From assembly GCA_019359885.1 (NCBI GenBank), contig JAHBCN010000199.1, positions 124,001 through 188,000 on the forward strand: 64,000 bases of DNA, read 5' to 3'. The notes beneath the pieces are model-generated. The model was not told the DNA's origin. It ran no database searches and saw only the letters and a program-made list of their open reading frames with translations. Of the stretch, positions 30,906 to 45,400 are shown piece after piece (the first letter of the stretch is position 1; each line of letters opens with the position of its first letter). Origin of the DNA: Listronotus oregonensis (taxonomy: Eukaryota > Arthropoda > Insecta > Coleoptera > Curculionidae). The position numbers were made by a program, and so were the translations under genes.

Positions 30906-31941
30906 TACAGGGTGTAAAAAGTATGATGCTCACGATTTTAATTGGCGATAGTGGAGCTCAAAACAAGCCAATTAAGCCAAAAACACATGGGTCAAAAGTT
31001 AATTGTTTGCGAAATATGGCCTTTCAAAGTTTAAAAAATTTGGCAACAGCGCGCCCACTTCATCACTCATCGAGTTGAACGTTTTTTGCGAGATTTTACA
31101 TATTTACACTTGTTTTAAAAGAGATGTTTATTTACATTTTACCACACTCAAAATTAAGCTTAATATCCATTTTAAGAACACAAATTATTATGTTTTAAAA
31201 CAGCACTTTTTTATTTTACTTAAAGAATAATAATGTCTCTAATTATAAAAAAAGAAACAGCTGTGAACTGTGTATGTGATACGTTTAGTTCACGGCCCAA
31301 TGACTCTTACTAGTTCCAAGATTTTCTTTCGCGATTTCCAAAATTCTTTTCTCTTGTTCCACAGTTACATATGTACCTCCTAGGATTTCTCGATTGCACA
31401 CATCCCGTTTCGAAAACTTTTTGGTACCGTTGTGGAAATTTTTTACGGTAAATTTAAGCTGCTAGATTAGCATTATGGTGCTTCAGCGTAAATTATTAAC
31501 ATATCGGCATATTCCCGGTTTGAAAACATTATTTTGAACTTCAAGGCACGAAATAAAAGACGTACAAAAATACGGCAGCGACTAGACATAATACAAAGTG
31601 ACCACTGACTTGACGAACTGCAGCGCTGTTGCCAATTGTTTCTTAAATGTTTAACTGGGAAAAAATATTATTATTATTATTATTATTATTAAATTTGTAG
31701 AGTGACACTTTAATACTTAGTTTTTTTTATTAGCCAATGAATCTACCGATGAGCGATTAACAAAAAAGTTGCCAATTGTTAAGCGTTTAAGAAATAATTG
31801 CTACCAAAGTTTATAACTTTGATATCGTTTAGACAAAAATCTGTCAAGTTTTGACACATACGTCATATAAACTTTTTGACTTATTTTGAGCTCCACTATC
31901 GCCCATAAAAATCGTGAGAATCATACTTTTTATACCCTGTA
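30906..31941. mobile_element. Mariner-like element remnant with terminal inverted repeats
   Basis: The ends tacagggtgtaaaaagtatg and its inverse (at 31941) begin inverted repeats that run into gcgatagtggagctcaaa. TA forms both boundaries, as in Tc1/mariner insertions. The minus strand of the interior (about 31290-31560) has a broken frame resembling a DUF4817 helix-turn-helix domain. A (TTA)n tract lies at about 31668-31690. Confidence 0.7.
31290..31560 (-). pseudogene. DUF4817-like (helix-turn-helix) transposon protein relic
   Basis: Minus-strand pieces read FSNREYADMLIIYAEAP, then KKFPQRYQKVFETG and KRILEIAKEN in shifted frames. Insect DUF4817 domains have the layout NEE.ADM...YG.A then YP.R..P....F..L..RL.ETG. 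Stops and indels make it non-functional. Confidence 0.5.
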
Positions 31942-32112
31942 TAATCATTAAATATTTAAATTACTAGACTTGATATCAATATAGATTTTATGTTTGATAC
32001 ATTATTGCAAGACATTTGATTTTTATGTTTATAACTTAGGCTGGGTTTTATGCATTAGTGATACCACATATTAAAAAAAGGAGAAAGGAGAAGAACCCTT
32101 ACTTAACCTATC

Positions 32113-32708
32113 TTGGGCTACCATCCGTCCGGGTAAAACCTGATCACTTTTTGTGAAACCTGATTAATGAGAAAAGAAGCAACAAATTCAAACAAGTGTT
32201 ACTTAAAAATTTATTCTTAATTGTTATTTTTATTCTAAACTACTTAAAATTGCACATTATTTTTGTATGCTGGCTCACAATGTGAACGTATAAAAGTATT
32301 TTTGCTAGTCACACAGTAATGGACAAAGGAGAGAAAGTCACCCAACATACACGCTTTCTCTTCTGATCAAAATTAACTATAATTTTAAGGACTTAACTTG
32401 ATCCTATTTTTACAAATTCTTATTGAAAGAAAAAGTAAAAAGAGTGTATAATACCAAAATAAATAATTTCGTTTAAGTTAAAACTTGTTAGTTTATTTTT
32501 AAATTCAAATTTATAAATAGAGTCTAAGGTTTTAAGAAACTGTAGGTTATAACCTAGAAACTGGATAACAAGCTACATAAACCATTTAAAAAAATGTAAA
32601 TAATGTTTTTATTTTTATTGTAAAAATATTTTTTTCAGTGGTGTCCGGACAAAACACCTAATTTCACTCAAGTGTCCGGGGTCGGCACTTTGGGTGATGG
32701 CAACCCTA
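32113..32708. mobile_element. Probable non-autonomous hAT-type element
   Basis: Left end ttgggctaccatccgtcc and right end, read inward, tagggttgccatcaccc are similar and inverted, as in hAT ends. Flanks aacctatc and aaccttac match at 6 of 8 places, a poor target duplication. The interior is AT-rich with no frame. Confidence 0.4.
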
Positions 32709-33233
32709 ACCTTACGTTTCGGTTTTTTTTCTAAACCGTGCGTTATCTTGTTAAGTTTTATTGAATTAATTCCTTTTTAAATACCCAAATAAAAAAAAAT
32801 AAATTTGGCCAATTTACAAAAGCTTGAAAATAAATGTCAAGTCACCCCATGTCGAATGGCGGGGTAAATTTAAACCCTAGCATTGGCATAATATGCTTTA
32901 AAAGCCGGGCAATACATGTTTAACATGAAATAATCAAACATTGCTTTTTTTGTAATTTAGAAACTGTCGAGCTCAAACACTTTTGACACTTTCTACTTTA
33001 GACTGGCATTATTAATCTATATAACCCTAACCTAAAATTAAATGTATAAAATATAAGCTTAGTAGATAATTTATAAAATCTGTATATCCAGGTACAAAAT
33101 TTTAATTTTTATATCAAAGAAATGACACATTTATATAAGTTATACACAACCAAGTCTATAAATTTAATGTTTTTCATTTGTTATTGGCTCCAGCACCCTT
33201 TCAAAAAATCAAAATTTTAGAGCTGCAAATATA

Positions 33234-33402
33234 TTAAATATAAAATAAACACACTTGCCTTTTTTCACAAACCACTTTTTGATGTCGACGAAGAGATGTC
33301 GATTGTGTAAAACTCTTGTTGCAAACATTACAAGTGTATGGTTTTTCATTGGTATGGACTATTAAATGTACCCTCAGATGTGCACTCTGGACAAAAGACT
33401 TC
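33234..33402 (-). CDS. Zinc-finger gene, last exon
   Basis: Acceptor (ct at 33403-33404 on +). Completes the finger CSHCG|KSFVQSAHLRVHLIVH, then NEKPYTCNVCNKSFTQSTSL with HQKVVC, and stops at TAA (33234-33236). A GC donor at about 33258 could instead lengthen the protein, but the stop is close and simple. Confidence 0.8.
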
Positions 33403-36400
33403 CTAAAAATATATATATATGGTAAACTAATATTTTATTTTGAACGAAAAAAAATGTTTTAAAGTTTAAGGGAATATTACACAGTTGTTTCGCCCTGTTA
33501 AGATTTTTTTTCGAAAGTACAAATTTACTGAAAATAGAAGGCCTAAATAAATATACAGTATGTCCACAGGAAAAGGTGTTGAATAGGAAAAACTTTTTTA
33601 TTTTTAATTTTATCGAAAAAAGCTACTCCTGATAAAAAATTTTGCTACTTCTTAGAGTAAGATTGGGATAGAAACATTTAATATATTTTATACGAGGTTG
33701 TTTAGAAAATTTAAAAAACTTAAAATGGTACAAGAGTAAAGTGCATTTATCTGAGAAGATATGGAAATAAGTTACTAGGAAAGGTAGTTCAATATTAAAA
33801 GGTAGTCTCTAATACCAATTTTCGAAAAAATTGGCCCACCTTTATTAATTTGTGATGAAAATTATTTTAATATAAATTAACTAATTTCAAATAATTAACA
33901 ACTCATTTTTGTACTAGTAGGCGTTGATAGTGACAAGCTTTATTGACACTTCGCTTTTATAATTCATTAGCCGTAGTAACGTCAGCTTTAAATGCTTACT
34001 TTACAGCAAAAAAATTGATAAAATTGATGTTTAAAATTTAAATTAATATTAAAATAAATTTTATCACAAATAAATAAAAGTAAGCCGATTTATTCGAAAA
34101 TTGGTATTAGAGACTACCTTTTAATTTTGAACAACTTTTCCTTGTAACTTATTTCCATATCTTCTTAAATAAATGCACTTTACTCTTGTACCATTTTAAG
34201 ATTTTTCAATTTTCTGAACACCGCGTATAAAATATGTTAAATGTTTCTATTCCAATCTTCCTCTAAGAAGTAGCAAATTTTTTTATTAAGAGTAGCTTTT
34301 TTCGATAAAATCAAAAATAAAAAAGTTTTTCCTATTCAACACCTTTTCCGTGGACATACTGTATATTTAAAACTAACATATTTTTTGAAAGTTTTATTGA
34401 GAACATAATCATTTTAATAAGAACATATGGCAATAAACTTTCTTAAAAAATGTTAATAAGCCATTTTCACAAATTAATATGTGAGAATAAAATTGACGTT
34501 AAATCTTAATAACAACTAGAATGTCAACATAGTTTCGTTCTAAGATATTTGCTTTTGTTTCATAGCCTACTGTGGTTTAAAGTAATAAAGTTTAAATAAA
34601 TCCCATAGAAAACCAATATCATCAATGATTTATGGTGTGCTATATTTTGAAAGAGAATTTAATATTCTATCGTTTTAAATTAATGAAAATACCCGGGATA
34701 CCTATTCTAAAAACTGCACATTATTCAACATTTTCCCCCGTATCTCTTAAGCGCGCGAAAATATACAAATTTTGATTATACCATTTTATGCTTGACCCAA
34801 AAAGAGTTCATGACGCTTATATTATTTTTTGATAGCACTAAACAATTACGGAGATACCCTATACAAGTGTAGAAAATGGGACACCCTGTAAATAAAAAAC
34901 ATGGCAATACTTGTAAGTGGTGAAGGATAAAACACTCTATCGCAAACCGAAATACCTTGTTCACGTGAGAGAGTCTATGTTGCTTAAATTGGACGGCCTA
35001 CTTCCAGATTTAATCATAAAGATGCATTCGTAAAAAGCAAATAGTTTAGTCAGCTTTTGCTGAACTCCAACATTGTACTGGTTGCTTGCTTGCTATAATT
35101 TATTGGCTTAAGTTTCCTACAGGTACTTATTTCGCCAGCGCATTTCCTAGACAATTTCCATAGTCTGGCTCTAAGCCATAGGAAATTATTCAAACAATCG
35201 AAAATAATAATTGCAGCTATTGCAACGAACATATAGGTGTACCCTGTACATTAAATATGGCTCGAATGAGAAATCGACAAAGTATTTTTGCAATGGTTTC
35301 ATGATTATGTATGTATGATTAAACTGCACTGTCCAAGAGTTTGACATTGTTATCACAATTATTTTTGATAAAAACATGATTTGTAAAATGACGGATGGAT
35401 CATTTTATAACCTTAGTGAAACTACTACCGCGCAAGCCTCAGTAAGCCTTGTTGTAAGCATTTTATTCAAATACATATTTAAAAAAAGTAAAAAACTGTC
35501 ATCGGATAATTTTAATAATTACTTTTCTCAGGCTGCACATAAGATTATCAGGGACATGCCTGATTCTCAGACTGACCCACTGTCATTCATGGAGGCGATG
35601 GTGACCCCTGATGTTGAATTGTCTTTTCCCGAGGTGAGTTTTAATTCAGTCAGAGATATTATTGACAATCTCAAGAATAAAAATAGTACTGACATCTATG
35701 GTCTTTCAGTAAAACTCATAAAAACAATAAAAAACCTTATCATTATACCGCTCACTAAGCTGATAAATCTGTGTTTCAAATACAATATTTTTCCCTCTGC
35801 ACTAAAAAAGGCAGTAGTAATACCAATTTTTAAGAAAGGTGACATTGACAATCCAGCAAATTATAGGCCCATATCACTGCTGCCAATAATATCTAAGGTT
35901 GTAGAGAGGTGCATGGCAAAAACTATTGTCCTGCACTTTGAAACTAATAACCTATTCACAGAGTCAGTTTGGGTTTAGAGTAGACAGGGGCACGGTTCTT
36001 GGCATCCTGGATCTCCTCTCGGATATAATGGACTCATTTGAAAACTTAGAATATGATATGGCACTCTTTTATGATCTTAGCAAGGCTTTTGACTGCGTCT
36101 CCCACGACATCCTTCTCGACAAACTACGCTAGTATAATTTTAACACCAATAGTATATTGCTGCTTAAATCATATCTTGATAATCGTCGTCAAGTAGTGAT
36201 GGTTGATGGGGTGCCTTCAGCAGAGAGGGTTGTTGACATTGGTGTGCCTCAGGGTTCGGTTTTGGGACCGGTCCTGTTTTTGATTTATATTAATGATCTC
36301 CCTCTTAATGAGAGTAAGGCAAAATATACCCTTTTTGCTGATGACACTACCCTATCCATACGAGGAAATGACATTGATTTTGTCGAGGAGGCTGCTGGGG

Positions 36401-39400
36401 GTGCTCAGTCGAGGGCAAAGGAGTGGTTTAACGCTAATAAACTTAAACTAAATGAAGATAAGACACAAAAAATTGTATTCTCTTTAAGGGATCTAAGTAG
36501 TTGTAACAACCCAACAGATGTTAAATTCCTTGGAGTTTATCTGGATTCCAAGCTTAACTGGAATGTTCATACCGAGAGGATGTCTGGAAGGCTGCGGAGC
36601 TGCGTCTTTCTGCTGAGGGGCTTGGCTGGATGTGTGGGAGGTGAGACTTTGAGGTCTGCCTATTATGCTCTGTTTCATTCCGTTATGTCCTACAGCATAG
36701 TAGCGTGGGGTGGTGCGGCATCTGCGGACCTTATCTTCCGACTGCAAAGGAGAGCTGTGAGGGTAATTTCGGGGATCGGGTATAGGGATGACTGCAGGCC
36801 TGCCTTCAAGGAGCTTGCAATTCTAACTCTTCCCTCTGTCTATATTTTAGAAAGTTTAATATATATTAAAAAACGAGAACATCCATTTATATCCCATAAT
36901 AACACACACACATATAAAACCAGACATGGCAGTAATTTAGTACTGCCATACTGTCGTGTGGGTAAGAGCCAAAGGAGGCCAGAATTTGCTGCAGCGAAAC
37001 TGTTCAATAAGGTCCCATTGGAAATGAGAAAATTGCCAGTAAAAAATTCAAGGAAAAAATTAAATTAGTGCTATGTAAATGCGCATTTTATAGTGTTCAA
37101 GAATTTTTAAAGTGTAATAGTAGCGTATTTGTCTTGTAACTGTAAATTTAGCTGTGATGATAAATGTTTCTATAAGGGTAATTAGCCATGATTTTAGAAT
37201 GTATTGTTGTTTAAATTTAATTTTAGAGATTGTAATTAACTAGACTAGGTGTAACCTTATGACCTGTGCAAATACAATTTGTATATTGGCATTAATAAAT
37301 TATCTTATCTTATCTTAAAATATTATCGGCCACAAAATTTTGAAGCAACTAAATGACATTTTAAAATTCTAGATCATTAGTTTTAAATATAATATCAAAT
37401 TGAAAAGAAAAAGAAATAATATATATTTTTTTTTGATCATGCCACCCAACCCTTGTAATTTTTCAATTTGGAACTGTAAGGAATCATTGCCTCAATTGAT
37501 TTTTTTGTAAAGGATGGTGGTAAGAAATTAGCTGTTTTTTTTCAAAATGTATGTGCCACGTGATACTATCATGTTATCTGCTTGCAATTCAGTTTATTAT
37601 ATTTGCATGCTTGTTCTGTTGTCTGGCTTAAAAATTCCTTGGAATTTATTAAAATAGTTGATCAATGATACATCCACATTGCTGTAAAGTAATAATAAAT
37701 AAAACAGATATTATAGAAATAAAATCGTTTTTAGGATCATTTAGTAAAGACTCCACGTCAAAATGTATATTAAAAAATAAAAACTATAAAACTGTTTTAA
37801 AATGTAGGAATACATACCCACAATGACTGCATAAATAGGGCTTAGTCCCTTTGTGTGCATCCATATGGACCTTGTGTGACCGTGGATCGTAAAAAGATTT
37901 ATTACAAATTTCACATTTATAGGGCTTTTCACCAGTATGCTTTCTTTTGTGGAGATTGAGATAGTACTGATCGGTAAACCTAAAATGTACCAAAATAAGT
38001 TTATTTACTGTTTATTTGACTATTTCTGCAGGACTAACTCAATAAAATATGACGAAATCTGTCATTTGTTTAAAGATTTTTGTATCAGATATGTTTTATA
38101 TTCTTGTTTATCGCATTTAGCTTTACCCTTATGAATTTTTTGGAACATTTTGAGACGAGTGAATATACTACTAGTGATGTAAATTTCCGTATCCTTTTGA
38201 TATTCGGATTATACGTATTCGGAATCAAGAGAGATTCGGATTCAATATGTGAATACGTATCCATAAGAAGTCCTTATAACATAGGCAACCGTAAATATAG
38301 AGCGCGGAGTCGCGCACAGCTGATACCGGACGGTGCGGCGGGCGAATAGAGGAAAGGATACGAATTCAAAGACAGTTGCAAGTAATCAACAGGGTTGGCG
38401 CAGCTGCTTCAAATTCCGCTTTATGTTACAAAATATTTCTCTATTTTCGCTATGCCTATCAAAATGTTTGTTCTGTTAAAAAAATATATAAAATAAACTA
38501 AACGGCGATGAGGTAAATAATAGGTTAGGGTTTAAAAAATATATAACAGTATACTTAATTTTATTATTTTATTAATAGTTATAGCAAGGCAACATAGAAA
38601 CAAATATTGTTTCAACATAGGAACAAAGAATATAAAACAACAGCTCTGCAAGTCAAATGTAAAAATATAACTTTCTGAGGTAACCTTTTTTCCTTCCCTG
38701 CATTTTTAATTTATAAGTTTTTGAATTTTTAAAATGGGTTACGTTAAACTCGAAAGGTAAAACAATACTGTTTTTTGCTTGAAGGTCAAGTCTTATTAAA
38801 AGTAACGCGGATAAAGTTGATTCAATTTTTTTTTTTTTTATTATCTAGCATATAAAATAAAGGGAGTGACGAAATTATTAGCGCTTATTTTTCGCATTAA
38901 AAAATAAGTATTTATTTAAAAAAATAAGTTTTTTACGTATGCCTAAAGTGCTTTAATTAAGGGCAGCGCCATCCAGGGACAAATGGAAAATCTTTATAAG
39001 ACAGCTCGTAACGATTACGGATCCGATCGCGTATTCAAGCCCGCGTCAATGCCGATCAACCGGCAGTTGGAAGAATTCATCCGCTCCCGTTTCGATACCG
39101 AATGCGTATTCGAATTTACGGACTGATTCCGGAATATACGGATCCGTTTAATATTCGGATTCAACGAAAATTTGGATGCGTATTCTTACATCACTATATA
39201 CTACGGCGCGGCGCAAGCCTTAGTAATCCTTATATTTTATAAATAAACATTTAAATTATTGTCGGGCTCAAAAACTCTTAAATCATCAATATAATATTAA
39301 ATTAAAAAGGAAAAGAAATATTTAAAATATTTGTTAATCATGGTACAAAAGTTCTAGTTAATGAATTTGCGAAGTTAAACATCGGGCATAGTTAGTGTTA

Positions 39401-42400
39401 GTAGTTTAATGGCTGACCATCGGCGAACGTTAATCTGTAAGTCCAAGTAGTGTCTGAATGCAACTACTCAGGTGTTGATGGGGCAGAAAGTAGTTTAAAG
39501 ATTGTAGTTATTCGTAAATCAACCGTAGAGACACTACCGGGTTGCGTAAAAGGTGCGATGAAAAAGAATATCTGCGTATTTTAGTATTGGACAATGTTGA
39601 CGAAACTGAAAAATACACAGGCCCTAATAAAAATATGACCTTATAGTCAGTGAATTTACTTTATTTGTTATTTCTGTTTAAATTTGGTTTTGCTGCTTTT
39701 AGTCAAAATTGCGGAGCTGGGTGCGAAGAGTTGCTGGGTGAGTATCCGGTGACTTGACCTCGGGTACGTATCTGTCCACCACATTACCTACCTCATATCT
39801 TATTTAACTATTGGGCCAGTCTGTAGAAAACAGACAGACATGACCGTGTTGTTTAAAAGTGATTTAAAATTCAAAACTCAAAACTTGAGTCTATGTTATA
39901 TTTGGAGCACTCCACTCAGACTCATACGATTCAGTCCACCGGGATTTTTTCCGGTGTCCGGATGGGCCAACCCGCCCTTGCAAATCTGCATGTTTTGGTA
40001 CTTGGACATCTCTGACGAAAAGAAAGAAAATTAAAAAAAACTAGAAATAAACGTTTTTAACATATAATAATATTGAGTGTTACGATTTTGCGAGTATATT
40101 TTTACCAACTAGTTTAAAAAAATAAAGAGAATAACTAAAAAAGTTCTTTTAGTTACCTTTGCCCACATTCATCACAATTATACTTTTTTTCTCGAGGTAC
40201 TTGCAAATGATGCCGTTTCGTATGTTTAGTCAGAGCAGTGGATTCAGAAAATCCTTTATTACATATTATACAAATGTGCGATTTTACAATCATGTGTGTC
40301 TGAATATGTCTTTTAAGTTCTTTCATTGCTAAAACAAAAAAGAAATGTATTATCTACTCAAGTTTTAAAATACCAAGATTTAAATACTGATTATCCATAT
40401 TATGCATCATTCCTTCCACTGATAAAAAAGTAACTTATTCTAGCATACATCAATAAAAAAATGGAAAATTGCAGTATGTCACACAATATATTATGTATTT
40501 ATTTTAATGAAAAATTTTTACCGCTAGCGGTGACAAGAAGGGCAACTATCGGGCGAAGTACACAACTGAACCAACTAGGTTTAACAGGTTTACACAATCA
40601 CTTTGTAAACCTAAAAATATTTGTCCTAAAATTCAACTTGACAAAAGTCAAGTCTCCAGTCACCGACTATACTCTAATAAAACAGTGTGACTCAATAATT
40701 GCTACCTGTATGTTTTTATCCATATTTTTCTAGAAATATACAGTTCACAACAGTTCGCAGAAGTTCTTGAAACTCATAAGTATTAAAAGTACGAGCACAT
40801 CTAAGAAGTAACAGGTTTTCTGGGCTTAAAAAGTACGTCTGATAGAAAAAGTTTTACTGCCTCTCTTAGGGTTTCCATATGGTCTTTTTCAAATCCAGGA
40901 CACATGAGTCCAAAAATCCGGACCGTTTAAAAAATATATGTTATACATTTATTTTTAACAATAAAAGCTAAATAAAGTAAAAATACTTAAAAACATTATT
41001 TAAATAAATATTCTATTATATGCAAAAATACATTATAAACCTAAATTAAAGACATATTAGCCTTATATAGTAACATAAAACATAAAACTCTCAGGTATGG
41101 CAACGTAAAATATAAAATTCTCAGTTAAAAACAAAAACAACATGTATGGTAAAAAAATAATAATAAAAAAAAATTATACCTTAAATTTATCTGATTTCCA
41201 GACTTCAATAGACGAAACTGTTTTCTGGTAATAATATAAAGTCATAAACTCAGAACAGGTCATATCGATATTAAATATGGTTATTATTATGCTTTTATTA
41301 ATGCTAGTGTTAGCCTATTTCGATCTTTTGTCCACTAAGCTGCAATTAAAGAAAATATACGCTCCACATTTGCGTTGTGGGCAGTAACAGCAAAAAAGAA
41401 TTTACATAATTTTAACAGGTCTGAAAAAACTTCAATAGACAAATGCTGAAAATAAATTGACCACTTTTTAATTTAATTGTTTTGCAAACTTCGGCGTTTT
41501 TCCGAACCTATATTAAAAATGCGGCCGGTTGTCCCGGACACCTTGAAAACACGGACATGTCCGGGCAAATCCGGACGTATGGAAACCCTAGCCTCTCTAC
41601 TTAAAATAACAATTAATTGATTATTTAAATCACACATAAGTGTTAATTACTTACTTCTAAATGACTTATTACAAACATTACAACATGAATCGACTTCTGA
41701 ATGAATTGATTGGTGGACTAGAGCATCCTCTTTGTGATCAAACTGAATATTGCAATATTGGCAATGAAAGAACTGTTCTTCCCTAAAAATCATAATAAAA
41801 TACAACAGCTATTGAGAATTCATATTTTAAGAAAAACTGTGGGATACTTTTAGTTTGCAAAATTTTAAAAGGACCAGTTTTTAATCATACATTTTTAAAA
41901 CCACCCATCTACCTTTATGAAACACCAATATGTGTGTAAAAAAATAATAAAACAACATCTCCATAAAAAAAATCGCGGTGAACAGACGTGTTTTTAAATC
42001 GCTCCGCGTTTTTTAAAAAAAATATTTTGTATTGTTTATCTCTTTTATTATATAGGAAGATCCGACATGACGTATCCCATGGCTGCGACCCCATAGGGCG
42101 TCATGCGGAAGGCCATTCGTATCGAAGACCACTCCTCGCGTCCGCTTGGTCAGTGATCTTCGGCCAAATTCATTTGCCTCAGTAAACGAAGGGGCCCAAG
42201 GACAACAGATTTCTGCATTTTCATCACCAGTTGTTTGGGTGAATGTTGACATGCGGGAATACACTTCAGCTCCCCCAACACATTTTCCTTTATGCCCCCC
42301 AAAACGCCGACAACCAGGACAACCAATCGCACGTTATACTCCGGATAGAGCCTCCGAAGTTCGCCAAGTAGATCCTGATATTTGGCTCGTTTCTCCCTTT

Positions 42401-45400
42401 CCTTTATATCGATGTTAGTTTCCGCTGGGGCGGAGAACTCAATCACATACATAGAGTTATTCCTTTTATCAAGGAGAACGATATCAGGTTTATTGGCGCG
42501 AATTTGATGCGTAGTTGGGAATGCATAATTCCAATATATGCGACAGTTGTCATTTTCCACTACTGCCTCGATATCGCCGAGAGCAAATGGCAAAATTGCT
42601 GTTTTGTCGATGCCGTAATAATGTCTGAGGTGATAATAAAGTACCCGAAGCGCATCGTTATGTCGGTGGATGTAACCACTTACAGCATGCACTGGACAAG
42701 CTGACAATAAGTGCATTAGTGTTTCGGGTTGCTGTCGACAAGCCGACAAGCAGTATCAGGAATGTTAGAAAACTGGCTTCGGTATACCAATGTATTTATC
42801 ACCCCATCTTGGCAGGCTACTTTAAAAACCCACACTTGAGGTTTCGAGATAGATTAAGTTTTTCTATGTTTCGGTAAAATACTCCGTGTTGCGGCTTATT
42901 AATGTGATCTTCTAAAAGCATCTGCTGTTCTGCTCTCTTAACTGAAGTTCTTATGGCTTTAGACTCAAGTCTTACAAGTGACTGGTTTTCGTTTGGATCT
43001 ATTGCAAATCTGAGACCGAATTTCTCCGCTGCTCGCTCCGCTACCTTGAATAGAAATGCTCCAACATTGGCCATTTCGTGTGCTCTTACTAGTTGCATCA
43101 GTGGATCAGTACTATTGGCAACTTGACATGCAAGACTCAAAACCACTCGATCGTGCATACACTCTAAGCTTAACAGGCCACGACCTCCCTGGTGGCGTGG
43201 GAGGTAAATACGGGATGTTGATGAGCGCGGGTGGATGCTACGGTGAAGATGCATCATTTTTCGTGTGCTGACGTCCAGCTCGCGCAGTTCCTCTCGCGTC
43301 CACTTAACCACTCCAAAAAAGTAAAGCAATACAGGCACTGCTAGCATGTTGGTAGCAAGGACCTTATTTATTCCAGATAATTCGGATTCCCAAATTCTCC
43401 GTAAACGTTGCCTGTAATTGCTTCTAAGCTCGGTCTTCACAGCTCTAACATCTTGAGTCCGGTTTTTGTCGATTCCTAAATATCGATAATTCTCGTTGTT
43501 TTGTAGAGGGCGGAGTAGCGCGTTATCGGCAAGCTGGTCAGCTTCTAAATCGTTTCCGTACCGGCCCTTATTTAGCTTAAGTTTAGCACACTTGTCGAGG
43601 CCGAACTCCATTCCAACATCTCTGGTATATTCGTGAACCACTTTAAGAAACTGTTGTAGGTCTCGCTCGCTAGTTGCGTACAGTTTTAGGTCATCCATAT
43701 AAAACAGATGGGTTACTTTATACCTCGGGTTACCGGATTAGGTTAAGAGGAACCTTAAGATCTTTAAGCAGATGCAAGAGTAATTCGTGAGATGTTGTGT
43801 CAAACGCATTTTTGTAGTCAATCCACGCCATATTAAGGTTGCGTTTGTATTGTAATGAATCCTGTGTAATGCATCTATCGATAAGGAGATTTTCTTTGCA
43901 ACCATTGATTCCTCTTTTTCCTCCTCGCTGCTCGCCTACATCAGAGAATATGGGATCAACTGCACTCAACGTTCTAGAATATAAAATTCTGGTGAAAGCC
44001 TTGTAGCAAGTATTGAGGCAAGTGATCGGTCTATAGTTTTTGGGTAGTTTTAAATCGCCCTTTTTTGGTACTCAGGAATTGGCGTGTCCCCGTTGAGCCA
44101 AGAATCAAAGATTCTGGCTAAATGTGGATGTGTACTGGGGAATTTCTTCCACCAGTAGTTGTTGATACCATCCGGACCAGGTGCAGAATGGTTTTTTACA
44201 CCATCCAGGGCACTTTTCACCTCCTCCGGCGTGATCGGCGCACTCTCATGCTGGTCAAGCTGCTTGTCCGCACAATAGGCTCTAAAGTTAGTCAATGCTG
44301 GAGAGATGACTGAATTCAGGGTGTTTAGCACACCATGCGGCATGCATTCGTCTCATGTAGCCTCTAGCGGTGGGGGTCGCTGAATGTATATGCATCCATC
44401 AGATCGTCCCTAAGCTCGTCCGTCCACGTGAAGGTCGCCAAGGTCGTTTAAGGGCGTCCGTCCAGTTGCTCCTCCAACCTGCCCTGCACCCCCATCCGAA
44501 TGGGGTGGATTGTTGGGAACTTGCTCATCATTGCGTTTCGTGACAATGCGAGATATCCGTGACCTTGCGGGATGTCACCCCACAGAGTCTCGGCGGTTAC
44601 CGGTATTACATAGGCTACCGGACCAATTTAAGGTCTCTCGTAGGTTGCTGTTGGTACCCGCAACCCCTTCAAGCTCGCTGGCAGTACCGTCTTGCTTGGA
44701 TTGTTTGTGTTCGGTAGCACCAGGAACAATGCCAAGAATTGTCCTGGTGGCCAGACTTATACTTATATATCTCTTTTATTATTATTATTGTTATTATTAT
44801 TATTATCATTATTTAAACGAACTTTGAGTGACAATAGTAATGGTGATGAATCCGATATAAATAAAAAACTTGAGGTTGGTGACAAAGCAATGCAAAACAA
44901 CGTGCAAATTCCTTTGATTGTTTACGTTTCATTAAAAAAAAAGTCTGAAAAAACAATTACACAAATGAAATGTTTCAGTTAACAATAAGGCATTAATACA
45001 GGATGGCGCAAAGGTATTAACTTCTGAAAATTATAAAAATATTTCTGATTTTGACCTACTAAAAGCGGATGAAGAAAATGTTTTCAGGCCTAGAAACTTA
45101 AGTTTTCGCTCTCAAACCATACCGAATGGACAATAATTGGAAATAAAAAATGTCTCCGATGATAAAACGCAAAAAAGAACAAGATCTAAATCTAAAAGTC
45201 CAGAAATTTAAAACAAAAAAAACAACGTGACTCAGTATTTCAAAATAAAAATAGTCAAAATTCCACCGATAAAACAAATATTGGTGGTAAAGAAAATAAA
45301 AACAACATCTATAAATCTAAAAAAAAAACAGAACCTTAGACAATGCCAGAACAATCTAAAATACTAGAGAGGCTTATACGAATTCAAAATGAACAGGATT

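Noticed and set aside
44510..44827. 105-codon plus-strand ORF
   Set aside because: Runs through the 5' part of the Dong-type element in antisense and through the TTA repeat; no domain.
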